Counted from the first letter of the stretch, positions 9,354 through 19,804 are shown. The stretch: 24,139 bases of DNA from Gracilaria vermiculophylla (GCA_019155205.2 JAHNZQ020000308.1:3735812-3759950), one strand, 5' to 3'. Notes: generated from the sequence alone by a model not told the origin. Program-made: numbers and translations.

Positions 9354-11190
9354 GTGCAGACCTCTGCATCTAGCCTTTCATTCCTACAGGAGAATCTACA
9401 CCTGACGACGAAGCAGCACTCCATTATGGTGAACGATGTTGTGGAAATAGTGCCGAACATTCGCTTCCGTATTGTGCTCGCCAACCTGAAAGAGTCGACG
9501 TTACGGCTCCAGAAAAGAACTGTCGTCGAATTGGTACTACCAACCCTTGCAAGCATGGCTCATCTTTCTCGTGCGGAAGACCTTGCGGAACGCGATGCAA
9601 TCGCCGCCATGGAGGCTAAAGCGACATCAAAGACCCCGGAGGAAGAGATTACTGCCAACTGGCAGGAGAAGCTCCAAATTGGCGAGCATTTCGAAGAGTA
9701 TCGCAATAGGATAGTGGAGATGCTATCCGCCTTTGAGAACTTGTGGTCTGGTCGCCTGGGTCATGTAGCCTAGCCAAGCACCAGATCCAGCTCCCAGCTG
9801 ATGCAAAGCCGGTACACCAACTCTAGAGGAGAGCCTGACCCCATGCGCGCGAGTTCGAACGTGATGAGGTCCACCGGATGCTAGACAAGGGCTTTATCCG
9901 ACCCTCCAATACCAAACGGGTCTCTTCGGTGGTGTTTGTAAAAAAAAAGATGGCTCCTTGAGGTTCTGTATTAACTACAGACGCATCAACGAGGTGACGG
10001 TAGGCGATTCGTACCCGATACCCGGTGTGGATGGATTTATTGACTCCTTAGGTGATGCTTTTGTTTTCTTTACGCTGGACACCAACAGCGGCTACTGAAA
10101 AGTTGACATGGATGACTCCGGTAAGGATATGACAAAGTTCACCTCGCACTGTGGAATTTTCGGATTCCCAAGGATGCCATTTGGATTCAAGAATGCACCC
10201 ACTACGTTCCAAAGAGCTGTGGGTATAATCCTGTCCAAGGTGAAATGGCAGTACAGCTTGGTATATAGTGGTGATGTCATCATATACTCCCGCAGCATGG
10301 AGGAGCACTTCTTGCATGTGAAGCACGTGCTCCAACTCCTAAAGGATGCTAGACTCTTCTTGAAGTTGGAGAAATGTTTCTTTTACATGTCCTTTGTGGA
10401 TTACCTGGCGCATGTTGTGCTCCCGGGCCGCCTACAGGTTTCCACAAAACCTCAGAACAGCATCAAGGAAGCTCACCCTCCCATAAACGAGGCGGAGCTC
10501 CGCTCCTTCCTGGGGCTGTGTAATGCTTTCCGGAGGTTTGCTCCGAACTTCTCCCGTATCTCGGCGCCATTAAATCGCCTCTTGGAGAAGGACAAGCTGA
10601 CGAAATTGGCTATTTTGACGGACGAAGAGTATGAAGCCTTTAGCACCCTGAAGAGGAGACTGATAGAGCCACCGATCTTGGTACTCTCTAAGCGGCACGG
10701 CCGCGCAGTGCGGGACATCACCGCCTGTAAATAACAGGTTGGATTTGCCCTCCCACAGGAACAACCTGAAGGTGGACTTCAACCTATCGGATACTGGAGT
10801 CGCAGCTTCACACCTACGGAACGGGATAATCCCACGTCGGAGCGTGAATGTCTCGCCATCGTGTGGGCGGTTTTTGTATTACGCCTATACCTGGAAAGCG
10901 TGCGTTTCACCTTGAGGACGGACCACGCATGACTGAAGTTGATACTGTCTTTGATGGATGCTTCCGGCCGCTTGCAAAGGTGGAGGCTACGCCTCCTGGC
11001 GTTCGACTTTGACACCCTCCACCGTCCTGGCATAGAACACCAGGCAGGGGACGCGATCACGCGAATCTCCACCGAGGGCGAAGAGAAAACACCTTTGGAG
11101 CACAACATCCCGTGTCTGGTCTTCCAGGAAGCCGACCGGAAAGAAGGATCCAATGGAGAATGCTTGGAATGCTGTGAACATGGAAAAAGG
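9354..11190 (+). pseudogene. pol: Reverse transcriptase-RNase H pseudogene, element 1
   Basis: The RT copies element RNA to DNA and RNase H removes the RNA. The pre-RT tether (9354-9773) ends WSGRLGHVA. The palm begins around 9845 with REFERDEVHRMLDKGFI. A run of nine A at 9940-9948 marks a frameshift, then FCINYRRIN and FTLDTNSGY (motif A Asp present) follow. A TGA at 10096-10098 sits where element 2 has Trp. FGFKNAPTTFQR is normal, but motif C reads YSGD at 10264-10275 instead of YxDD, so one catalytic Asp is lost. The thumb and connection run to 10734. RNase H continues through stops with ERECLAIVWA and TDHA (TGA at 10930-10932), ending in RWRLRLLAFDFD and HQAGDAITR. Confidence 0.85.
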
Positions 11191-12836
11191 TACAGTGGGC
11201 TTTTTGAGGTGATGGCCCTTGTCAAAGAGGAGAAAAAAACTCTCCCCAGCACCATAGCGGAGTTCCTGAAGGAGCAGAGTACGGATGCGTACTGCAAGGA
11301 GTGCTTCGCCACCGTGGGGAGTCTAACATCGTGCTTCGATGTCGACTGGAATGGCGTACATGTACGCCGCGCTCCCCTGGATGGAGCATTCCGAAGGTGG
11401 TCCCGACAAAACTACGGGCGACGGTGCTGTATCCCTCGCACTATCCTTGCCTCGTCGGGCACCCCGGTGGATCGCGTATGTATTTCACCATGAGGATAGA
11501 GTTCTGTTGGCCGACTCTGGCTAATAACGCCGTCCAAACGGTGGCGGATTGCTATTCTTGCGCCGCCGCTAAGGAGCATCTCCGTAAATACTGGACGCCG
11601 CTCCCTCTGTTACCACCTTTCGGACATTTGGAGTTTGTGGCCATGGACATTTCGGGCCGACTCTCTAAGAAAGAGCGAGGGTACCGAGTTATCTCCGTAA
11701 TCACTGATCGGTTCTCGAGGATCACGCGCGCCATTAACCTCCGGAGCACCACTGCAGCAGTACTTGCCGACACCTTTCTGGAGCACCGGCTTTATCCATA
11801 TAGGATACCGTTGTAGCTCCTTACCAACAACGGGCCCTAGTTCGTGGCAAAGCTATTCAGCACCATCTCCAGGACGCTGAGGATGTAGCAGTTGTTTACT
11901 ACTGCCTATCAGCCCCAGATTAACGGATAGGCGGAGAGGTTTAACAAAATCGCCCCCTCAAGGTTGAAGCACTACGTCGCGGACCACCGGAAGGATTGGG
12001 ACGTATATGTGAGCTCACTCACGTATACACACAGCCTGCAGATGCATCGTTCTACGGTAACTGCTCCATTCAATCTGGTGCTTTCGCCCATCCTTCCTAG
12101 AGCCGTAAATGTGACACGCGCCACGGCGCACCCGGCGGACGGGCCACAGGTACCCACAGCGGCGCAAACAAAACGCTCCATCTTAAGTCGACATGAGGAA
12201 GCACTCTCCCTTGCTAAAGAGAGATCGAACGCATCGCAGAGGAGACATAAATAGTATTTCGACCAGAAGGTGAAGGTAGGCCTTCACCTGAAGGAAGGCG
12301 ACGAATTTTTACTCGAAAAGCCTTGGGAGACATCCGAAGAACCGTCGGACGTCACGCACAAGTTAGCGCCGACACTTCAAGGCCTTACGAAGTCCTGGAT
12401 ACGTATTGGGACACTGTCGCCATGAATTAAATGGGCTTGGAGACGTCATCTCCCGTGATAGAGTGGGGAAAGTCCCGACGCCCAGCCCTACAGGTATGCC
12501 TGCCAACCTACCTCCCGGGCCACGCGCAGAATGTCCTAACCCAACCACCTCAGAAATGATGACGCCATTGGATCCTGTAAACCTCATCACACCTTTCGGT
12601 GAACCATTGATGGAACCTCCAGAGGCCATTATGACCCCTCAAGGTGATATCCTCCACGCAGTAGACCAAATCTTCTGTCACCGACACACTATTGCGGGGA
12701 TACTGTACCACGTGCGCTGGTTTGAGTAAACCCCAAAGGACAACTCAGATAAACCTCCGAATCACATCCCAGGGAATGTAAGCAGAGAATACGACGCCAA
12801 TCTGGAGCTGAAACGCATCTCCCCATAGGCGTTTCT
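11191..12836 (+). pseudogene. Integrase with chromodomain-like tail, element 1
   Basis: Integrase inserts the cDNA. The zinc-binding HHCC region is at about 11445-11570 (HYPCLVGH ... CYSC). The core follows with FVAMDISGRL (first Asp) and VITDRFSR. A TAG at 11814-11816 precedes LLTNNGP at 11817-11837, where the second catalytic Asp is Asn (codon 11826-11828). Further TAGs lie at 11838-11840, 11886-11888 and 11928-11930. The Glu of AERFNK (11934-11936) is kept. After RRHKYFDQKV-like sequence near 12250 the frame shifts. The end (about 12650-12836) gives HAVDQIFCHR, ILYHVRWFE and PGNVSREYDAN, which resembles a chromodomain interrupted by a TAA at about 12728. Confidence 0.8.
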
Positions 12837-12840
12837 GTTT

Positions 12841-12858
12841 AGGAAAAAAGAGAAAGGG
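12841..12858 (+). other. 18-nt purine run just after pol
   Basis: AGGAAAAAAGAGAAAGGG, all purines, starts a few bases after the end of the chromodomain region. It looks like a polypurine tract, the primer site for plus-strand DNA, but no LTR follows; the accessory region does. It may be an internal second tract or the ancestral one. Confidence 0.5.
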
Positions 12859-13098
12859 CCCCCAAACGAAGTTGTTTTTCGTCTCCGCTATCTATCTTCC
12901 ACCTAGAGTTCTCTTTCTCGCCTTAAGGACACCGTTTCCCGTTTTTCTAACGCTCCCGCGGCGGCATTTTATGTCGTTGAGCGCGTGACACGGCGCATTT
13001 GTATTGCAATTACCGTTCACGAAGCTTCTGCTCCAACTCGAGAATATGTTATTTCGTCACTACCGGGGTCTTACTCCCACCGCCGGGGTTTCCTCCGC
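12859..13098. other. Non-coding gap between pol and accessory region, element 1
   Basis: Convergent ends of pol (+) and the accessory frame (-) face each other across this stretch. No frame is readable. Both genes' terminators could lie here. Confidence 0.4.
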
Positions 13099-15055
13099 CT
13101 ACCGGGCACCGAACCGCGTTGCATAGTCCTCTTCTAGGCGAGCTTTTGCCGTGAGCGCTTGGCTCTCGAAGAACTCCGCCGGGCTCTCCTTGACGGTTGC
13201 CATCGAGGCTCGGTCTGCCCAGGCGTTACGGACTTTTAGGACCCAGGTACGTGCCTCGCGCAGAGCCTCTACAAGACAAGCCGGAGCAGAACGGCCCGTC
13301 AGCTGACACGCCTGCATCAACTCCTGGAAGGCAGCACCCAGAACCTCACAGAATAACCAGCCCGATGGTGCACCCGAAGCGGCGACCTTCGTTAATGGAA
13401 CAACAACCACCTAGAATGGAGTGGCGGATGGCGGACCAGCCGGGACAGGGGCCTTCCGAAGGGATTCTGGAGGCACCACGGAGGAGGTCGATAGAGCCAA
13501 GGACAGAGTCTACAACACCGGAGGTGACGGCCGTACGGGAAGCGGAATGCTCCGCAGTCGGGGTTGCACCACCGGGGCCGAAGCTACCAGGACAGGAGTA
13601 ATTTCCTCTTCTTCCATAAAAAAACACTGCGGCCACCAATGTGGGAGGGTCTGGCATTGCGGCAGGACGCGGCGTTTTGACCTTAGGCGGCGCACCTATA
13701 CATCCTAGGACGGAACCGGTAACAGACGAGGCGTGTTAGTCGCCAGGCTCTCCACCAAGGGGTCATATTCGGAGAATCGGAGCCCTAGAACCTGGGGAAC
13801 CCGAGAAGATGCAAGACGGGGGAAGGGCGGGTGGCCCCGCCCGTCATCGTCTCCATCGGGACTCCTCACGGCGGGGTGGAACGTATCTTCGCCGTACTCC
13901 TACCAAAAGAAGCCCGGCGTATTGTTCCATGCCACCTGCAGGTTGTGATCCAGCAGTGTCTCCGCCTCGGAATAGCTTTACGCTTTGCCCTTGCTCATGT
14001 TCGGAATGCCAAAAGAGCGCAGGACCCGGATTATCGACGCCAACATGGGAAGCAAACGTCCGGCGGTTGGCTGACACGAACAATCTCAGTAGAGGCAACC
14101 GTCGCGGCACCGAGTATAGAACGTGGCGCCTTCGTCCGGTTCTTGGAGAAACGGCATCAGGGTGCTGACCGCGAACTCCGTCGAGGCGATCAACATGAAG
14201 AAACGCCCAAAAAAGTCATGGGGATGCACAACCTTCGAGGTGTGATACGCGAAGGTCAAGAGTGTCGCCACGCAGAGGTGCGGGGATACCCAGTGGTCCC
14301 TCCAAGAGTCGTTCACCTTGAGGAAGTACTTTGGAATTTGCCCGGAAGGCATGTGATACATCTCAGAATTGGATGGAGACAAAGGTCCCGGGGTTGGAGA
14401 ACTCATGCTGAACGTGTATGTAGCCGGATGAATGGCGACCGAACTTGTCGTAGTACCTGAGGAGAGTGATCTCATGCCACTTGGGGAGCGGCCCCTGGTT
14501 ATACGTGCGACCGGGGGGGAAGCGGCGTCGAGACGCCATCGTGAAATGCGCAGAGAAGACGGACGACTGGAGGCAGGCGAGGTATGGAGCATCATGGCTG
14601 AGAGCAAAATCATATCCCGCGGAAACCGGCGGAGGCGCAGCAGAGATGATTATGAGATGAGGCACCTTCACGGACAATGAACGAGCGGACGCGATGAATT
14701 GGATGTTCCCCAAAAGAAATCCTCGAAGGTATAGGGGCGTCGAGTACCTTGAGGGAGCCAGAGAACCGTCTGGACTGGCCCTTGCTCCGGCCGCGGAGTA
14801 CGAACGCCTGCGCCGCACACGGGACGCTCCAGTCCTGTGGGATAGCACGCCGCTGATTGGCATGGCAGCACCGACTGGGTACGCCAAGAAGGAGAAGACG
14901 AGGCCGGGTGAAGAAGAGCCAGGTGCCTAAAAACACCGAAACGGATAAACACGAGCCCACGGTTCGTACGCCACGCGGGGATGGAAAAGTATTGAGGAAC
15001 GCCTGCAGGAGAAGATGAGTCACTTCGCCGGAGGCCGCGCTGACCTCAGCAGCTA
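13099..15055 (-). pseudogene. Antisense accessory gene of element 1 (decayed)
   Basis: The coding text runs opposite to gag-pol, between pol and the 3' LTR. On the minus strand it reads, in pieces: an N-terminal part around 15055-14890 that aligns with 22848-23000; SARSLSVKVPHL at about 14680; MASRRRFPPGRT and LPKWHEITLLRYYDKF at about 14545-14430; MYHMPSGQIPKYFLKVNDSW and HDFFGRFFMLIAS at 14370-14150; SYSEAETLLDHNLQVAWNN at about 13965; DPLVESLATNTPRLLPVPS at about 13760; and a C-terminal helical part, AAFQELMQACQLTGR to the stop at 13099. Several stops (for example TAG 13705-13707) and frame changes break it. The second copy at 22840-24139 confirms strand and frame. No known domain is recognised. 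Confidence 0.65.
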
Positions 15056-15114
15056 TAGGAGCTGTCTACGGACCGATGTACGGAAAGATGCACCTGGAGG
15101 ACATGCTGCAATTC

Positions 15115-15125
15115 AGGAAAGGGGG
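15115..15125 (+). other. Polypurine tract of element 1
   Basis: AGGAAAGGGGG, then TA, then the LTR start TGTAGT. The same arrangement (AGGAAAGCGGG, TA, TGTAGT) precedes the LTR at 22788 on the minus strand. It marks 15128 as a 3' LTR start. Confidence 0.75.
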
Positions 15126-15127
15126 TA

Positions 15128-15680
15128 TGTAGTACAGTGGTTCCTAAGATGGAATTGTGGAGTGGCTTCATGGTGTGATATTCCTAAGGAGGCCTCATAT
15201 TTTATTAACTGAGCCACGTGGTGCATAATTCGGCCTGCGTGCGCTACAGTAACCTTAAGGGAAAGTAGAATTTATATTTATTTTGGTTAATTTGTGCGGG
15301 TAATTACTACATTAGTGAGACCTGTGGGGGCGGGCTCCCAGCTTGATACTCAATCTGACGGTCGAGCTCCACCTATGGGGAGTTAAACCAAGCACCCTTG
15401 AGTCTATGTTTATTTTTCCGGTTGGAGACTCTCGTCGATGATCCTAAGGTTTCTAAGCCGCTGATCTCCAGGTCGCCCCGTAGGAGCGCCTGTTGGAGCA
15501 ATATCCGCCCAGTGAACCTCCCCCTGCGCTTGGTGTTTGCGGATCTCCTTTAAGAAATCCGCCAACTCGCGACCGCGAGTACCTGAGACCACTTTTAGGA
15601 ACTCGCGCCTTTGAAGTCAACAACAACTCCTAACGGACGTTGTGCACTACTAAGTAGAAAGGAGAACTGACTGTACCGCA
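15128..15680 (+). repeat. LTR 2 (3' LTR of element 1)
   Basis: It starts TGTAGTACAGTGG and ends CTGTACCGCA, 553 bp. It is closer to the LTR at 22236-22788 than to LTR 1, sharing ATATTCCT, TATTTTATTAACTG and the palindrome CCACGTGG at 15214-15221. An A+T-rich TATTTTATTAA lies just before the palindrome and could be part of the promoter. Confidence 0.85.
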
Positions 15681-15689
15681 CATACGGCC

Positions 15690-17240
15690 TTAACCAACAA
15701 TCCGTAGCGATTCCCCGCGTTTGCGCAGGTAGCCTACGCGGACGTTGCGCGGAACATGGCTGAGAGACTCCATCGTATCGTGCTTGGGGCCCCATCCATA
15801 CAACGTAATCCCGTAACGCAGTCCGTTGGGGCTTAATTCGTGGCCAATGATGGTATCCATGGCATATTCCGTCGGCTCTGGGACGGGATGGACCGTAAGG
15901 GTGTCAACATTGGGCGGAGAGCTCCCTTTAGTAGTACCAGATGGAACCGACGTGGTGGTGTTCACCCGCGCGTGCGGTGGAGGGGAGCAGTGTACATTGC
16001 GAAGTGGAGCGGCAGGCGGCGCAGCGGATGCATTCGCCGTGCTCGTGTCCGCAGGGTCGTGGGCGTATCGAAAGGGGTCAACCGAGACGCGATCGACGGA
16101 AACGGTAGATTCCAAATCATAGATAAGCGAGATTACGGGTTGGTTGCTGGCGGCCAGGGCCCGATATGGTCCGGTGGAGCAAGGTCGGAGTTCCAACCGG
16201 ATGTCGTGGTCGAAATCGATGTCGTTCTTCTCTTCCGATAGTGTTGGTAGACGACCACTGGGTGGTACATTAATAAAGACGTAGTCATTCTTATTCACCG
16301 TCGTGGTGCGATTAAGTGATCTGTCATATTGGGCCTTGTAACGGCGTTGACCTTCAGTCGAGTGACTGGTCGCCACCCGGAGGTTAGAGCGCAGCTTTTG
16401 AAGGATGTTGCGCTTCACCTTGGCTGTCGTGAGCACACCCGGCCCTGCGGTGGTGCCAGATCTCGGTTCAAGGACAATACCATGGGGTGTTTGGGATAGG
16501 ACGAGATTGAAGGGTGTAGTCTGGTTGGAGCGGTGAACCTGGAGGTTGTACGCGTACGTCAAGGGCTGCATGTACTCAGCCAAACTCGTTTGCTCTTCTT
16601 CGACAGAAGATCGTAGGCGAGCCACAAGGGTTTTGTTGAACCGCTATACATGTCCACTGGTTTGGGGGTGGTAGGTGGTTGTGTAGTAGTGCTTCACGCC
16701 AATCATGGTGCATACCGATTCCAAGAACTTTGACGCAAGATTGCAACCGGTATCGGTTAGAAGGTACATCGCGGCGACATACGGGTACACCCAGTGGGTT
16801 AGAAAAACCGCAGCCGGAACCGTGAAGGTCATTCGCTTCAGTGGAATAGCCCGCGTGAGTTTCTTAAACCGACCGGTGGTAACCATGACGAACGTATAAC
16901 CATTCGCAAGTTTCGGCAGGGGCTGTAGGATGTCGATACCGACGAACTCTAGGGGTCCCGCCGCTGGGAAGAGTTTGAGATACTTTCAGTGCTTTCGGAG
17001 ACCACCTCTGGTATGGAAGCATGAGGCGCACTGAGCCACATTGGCGGAGACGTCATGGGCCATGTATGGCCAGTAGGATGACAGTCGCAAGGTGTAGTTT
17101 ATCCTCTTGGTTCCCGGGTTGCCAGCTAATCGTGGGTAGTGAGACAGATACATCACCTTGTGGCGTAGAGATGCCGGCACCATCTTTTGCAGACGGCCAT
17201 CAAAAAGCAGCGTGGCGGACGATTTAATAGTGATAGTCAA
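15690..17240 (-). pseudogene. Integrase with chromodomain, element 2
   Basis: One minus-strand frame runs 517 codons with only two internal stops: TGA at 16986-16988, where element 1 has Trp (11591-11593), and TAG at 16644-16646. The zinc-binding part reads HYPRLAGN ... CASCFH, so the second His of HHCC is replaced by Asn. The core has EFVGIDILQPL (first Asp) and LLTDTG (second Asp); the TAG falls exactly at the expected catalytic Glu of HV*RFNKT. Farther on come AYNLQVHRSNQTTPFNLVLS and the GPYRAL stretch. The C-terminus has YAMDTIIGHE and LYGWGPKHDTMESLSHVPRN, matching the chromodomain pattern that directs chromovirus integrases to particular chromatin. The frame ends at 15690, about 10 bp from LTR 2. 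Confidence 0.85.
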
Positions 17241-18811
17241 GGTCGAACGACGATTTTTTCATTCCCAATCGGTCCACTAGAGTCTTGCAGTATGCATCAG
17301 TGCTCTGGGCCTGCAAAATCCCCTCACGGATGATCGGTGCGGTGTTCTGCTCTTCGGTACCGTCAAACACAGATGTTCGTTGACTTTCCTCAATGGTTTC
17401 AGGGTTACATGTTCCTTCCAGCTTCTCTAAAGTACCCGGTTGTTTCCGTTGGATGGTGAAGCATGGAACATCGTCCTCAATGGGCTTGTCTTCGAGCCCC
17501 TCGATATTCAAGCGTGACAGGGCGTCTGCGAAATTGTGTTTGATGACAAGTTGATGTTGGAGCTCGTAGTCGAACTCCATTGACCGTATCCGCCAGCGGG
17601 CTATTGGTCCGGAGGCGTCAGGATGCCCAAGTATCCACCTCAGTGAGTCATGGTCCGTTTGGAACGTGAAGCGTTCACCGTAAAGATAGAATCGCTATAT
17701 AAGCATACTCCATACCACCGCTAGGTATTCATTCTTGGTAGTGGAGTGGTTTCGCTCGGCGTTGATAAGTGCTCGGCTCCAGTAACCAATAGGTACTTTC
17801 GTGCTGCAGTCCTGCTCCTCCTTTAGGCAGCAACCAATTTGGGCATCTGATGCATCTGTGTCGAGGATCTACGGCCGACAGCTCGTGAGTAGAGCCAGAA
17901 TAGGTGGTGCGAGGAGCGCGGCCTTCAATTTCTGGAACGCTTCGACCTCGTCCGTCTCCAGGAAATCGAACCGTGACGATTGCTCTTTCTGTTACTGGCT
18001 GTTTAAGGGGCCGGCGAGGGTTGCAAATTCCTCGATGAACCTTCGCTACACGTTACACAGCCCTATAAAAAGACCTGATATCTGTTTGGGATAGTTGGAT
18101 TTTCGCCTGGCTCACGGCTTGGATGATGTGAGGGGACACCTCCAGCTTTCCGGCGCTGATGGTGTGCCAGAGATACTTCAAGTTTTGGTCTAAAAAGACG
18201 CAATATTGTAGCTATGGCGTGATTGACGCCCCCCGAGGAAGCTGTAATAATGTGTGGACGTGGTCAAAATGCTCCTCAACCGTCCCGGAGTAGATGACGA
18301 TGTCATCTACGTATACCAGCGCGGTCATCCATTTCACTTTGGACAATGTGACGTTCAAGGCACGCCAGAATTTGGCTGGCGCGTTCCATAGCCCAACTGG
18401 CATTGGTAGGAAGCGATACAGGCCAGTATGGCACGTGAGTGTGGTGTTGTCCCGATTTTCTTCAGGTAAGTCGATCTGCCAGTAATCGAAGTTGGCATCC
18501 AGACTGGTAAATATTTTCGCCTCCCCGAGAGGGTCAATGCTGTCATTCATTTTTAGTATTGGGTACGATTCCTTTACCGCTACGGCAGTCAGTCTCCTAT
18601 AGTCTACACAGAGCCGCAATCGGGTGTCGTTTTTCTTTTGAGCGAGGACGACGGGGCTCGCCCACTTCTCATGCGCTGGTTCAATCACCCCAGCGTGGAG
18701 CATACGCTGGACCTCCAGTTCGATGATTTCTCTAGATTTCGGGCCTGCTCATTATGGTTGTTAATGGATGTGACGCGTACACGGCACCAGGTCAATACGG
18801 TACTGAGTGGC
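17224..18811 (-). pseudogene. pol: Reverse transcriptase-RNase H pseudogene, element 2
   Basis: The frame 18703-18212 holds the RT palm: HAGVIEPAHEKWASPVVLAQ, LCVDYRRL, FTSLDANFDYWQID (motif A), LWNAPAKFWR and LVYVDDIVIYS with an intact YVDD at 18302-18313. The frame then breaks near 18212 in the thumb. RNase H is readable across frames, with LDTDASDAQIGCCL (catalytic Asp) near 17860, NEYLAVVWSM near 17730 (followed by a TAG), FTFQTDHDSLRWI near 17655, and the C-terminal frame 17580-17224, beginning MEFDYELQHQLV and HNFADALSRLN. A final frame change separates it from integrase. The palm's catalytic residues are intact, unlike element 1's. Confidence 0.85.
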
Positions 18812-19231
18812 CTTCATCATACCGAGCTGGGCCACACCCTATGGTTCCGCACGGTTCCAGGAGAGTCAACATGTGACTGCGAAACCCGTGACCCTTCTAG
18901 TCCATTCTTGAGTTCATCTCTACAATTGGTTACCCGGTTCAAATCGAATTTCGTGTTGTCCGGACGCGGCAGGGCTTCGTCGTTTCCCAGTACCTTATGG
19001 TTTGTAATTACGTTGAAAACCTTTCCCCCCTCCTTGAATCACACGTCCTCGTGTGGTCTATAAGATGTGCTCCGGGAGTGGGAGTGTGGTCCCAACGACG
19101 GTGTTTTTGGGCAGTTTGACTAGATGATTGGTGAGCTTGCTGACGTATACCTGGAATAGTTTGTTCGGTACGTTGTCAACCAAGCCGTTCGCCATCAAGG
19201 GCGAATGCTTGCCAACCAGCTCTGAGTTGTT
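18812..19231 (-). other. Protease-RT linker of element 2
   Basis: The text is decayed, with pieces such as GLVDNVPNKLFQVYVSKLTN near 19170 that match the spacer before RT in chromoviruses. Stops occur at several points; no separate gene is seen. Confidence 0.45.
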
Positions 19232-19804
19232 TTATATCGTGATGAGGCCCGGCCGCAGGCACGTGGCGCGAATACCCATTAGGGGCATTAGAGGTGAGGA
19301 GACCTGGTGGGCCAGGCGTACCTTGTTGTACATTGTACCAATCGGTTGAACATTTCGCGTACCAACGGAGCGCGCTGTACCCTTATGGCTACCTAGGATG
19401 GCGATGCGGGGGCTGTCGTTGAACAAAACCGTTTGGGACCACGGGAAGATCGCCCGGATGAGGCGATCGATAAACGTGGTTCCCAGAAGACAGTCCGTGG
19501 CGAGGTTATTTACGACGATAAATCACACCAGAACCTTGAGGTCTTCAGTGACGACCATTAAAGAGTAACACCCCATGATCCATAAATCCCGGATGTTTGC
19601 ATCTCCTGGAAAGTGTTTCCAGTCGCACGACTGCAACTGACAGAGTAACCGTGACAGTTTGCGTTTGGCGTTAAGCAGATTGAGTCCCGCCGCTGTGTTT
19701 AGGACAGTGACGCGAGGTACCAAATGATTAGAGGTAAATCCGAGGGTGATGTCTACCTTGTAGTTACTGTGCTTTAAGAAGCACACCGTGGTCAGTGAGT
19801 CCAA
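19232..19804 (-). pseudogene. Retropepsin pseudogene, element 2
   Basis: One minus-strand frame of 191 codons carries a single TGA at 19523-19525. The active-site region reads VTVLNTAAGLNLLNA instead of a DTGAG-type motif, so the catalytic Asp is now Asn. Farther on, FIVVNNLATDCLLGTTFID matches element 1's FLVVTNLLARCILGTSFVD and holds the second retropepsin motif (LLG). The TGA corresponds to a Trp codon (TGG, 9096-9098) in element 1. The enzyme would be inactive even if read through. Confidence 0.75.

Larger units (their letters stand above)
5713..15680 (+). mobile_element. Ty3/gypsy chromovirus-type element 1 (decayed)
   Basis: The order is LTR (5713-6267), gag, protease, RT/RNase H, integrase with chromodomain-like tail, purine run, antisense accessory region, polypurine tract, LTR (15128-15680). 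Integrase downstream of RT/RNase H defines Ty3/gypsy, and the C-terminal chromodomain points to chromoviruses. The element is about 10 kb, long for a chromovirus because of about 2.2 kb of accessory DNA. Many stops and frameshifts make it inactive. The two LTRs are well diverged, and the flanking five bases differ (GGGAG before, CATAC after), so it is an old insertion, or its ends come from different copies. Confidence 0.8.

Noticed and set aside
9840..9870. tRNA-like GTTCGAAC box
   Set aside because: It encodes the REFERDEV stretch at the start of the RT; no cloverleaf fits around it.
13197..13708. Plus-strand frames of 95-134 aa in the accessory region
   Set aside because: Comparison with 23416-24139 shows the conserved frame is on the minus strand here; the plus-strand frames are GC-rich shadows.
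13099..15055. Envelope-like third gene of a retrovirus-type gypsy element
   Set aside because: An env gene would be on the same strand as pol and carry a signal peptide and a membrane anchor; this frame is antisense and shows neither clearly.
5708..15685. Target-site duplication around element 1
   Set aside because: GGGAG before and CATAC after do not match, and shifting the ends by one or two bases does not help.
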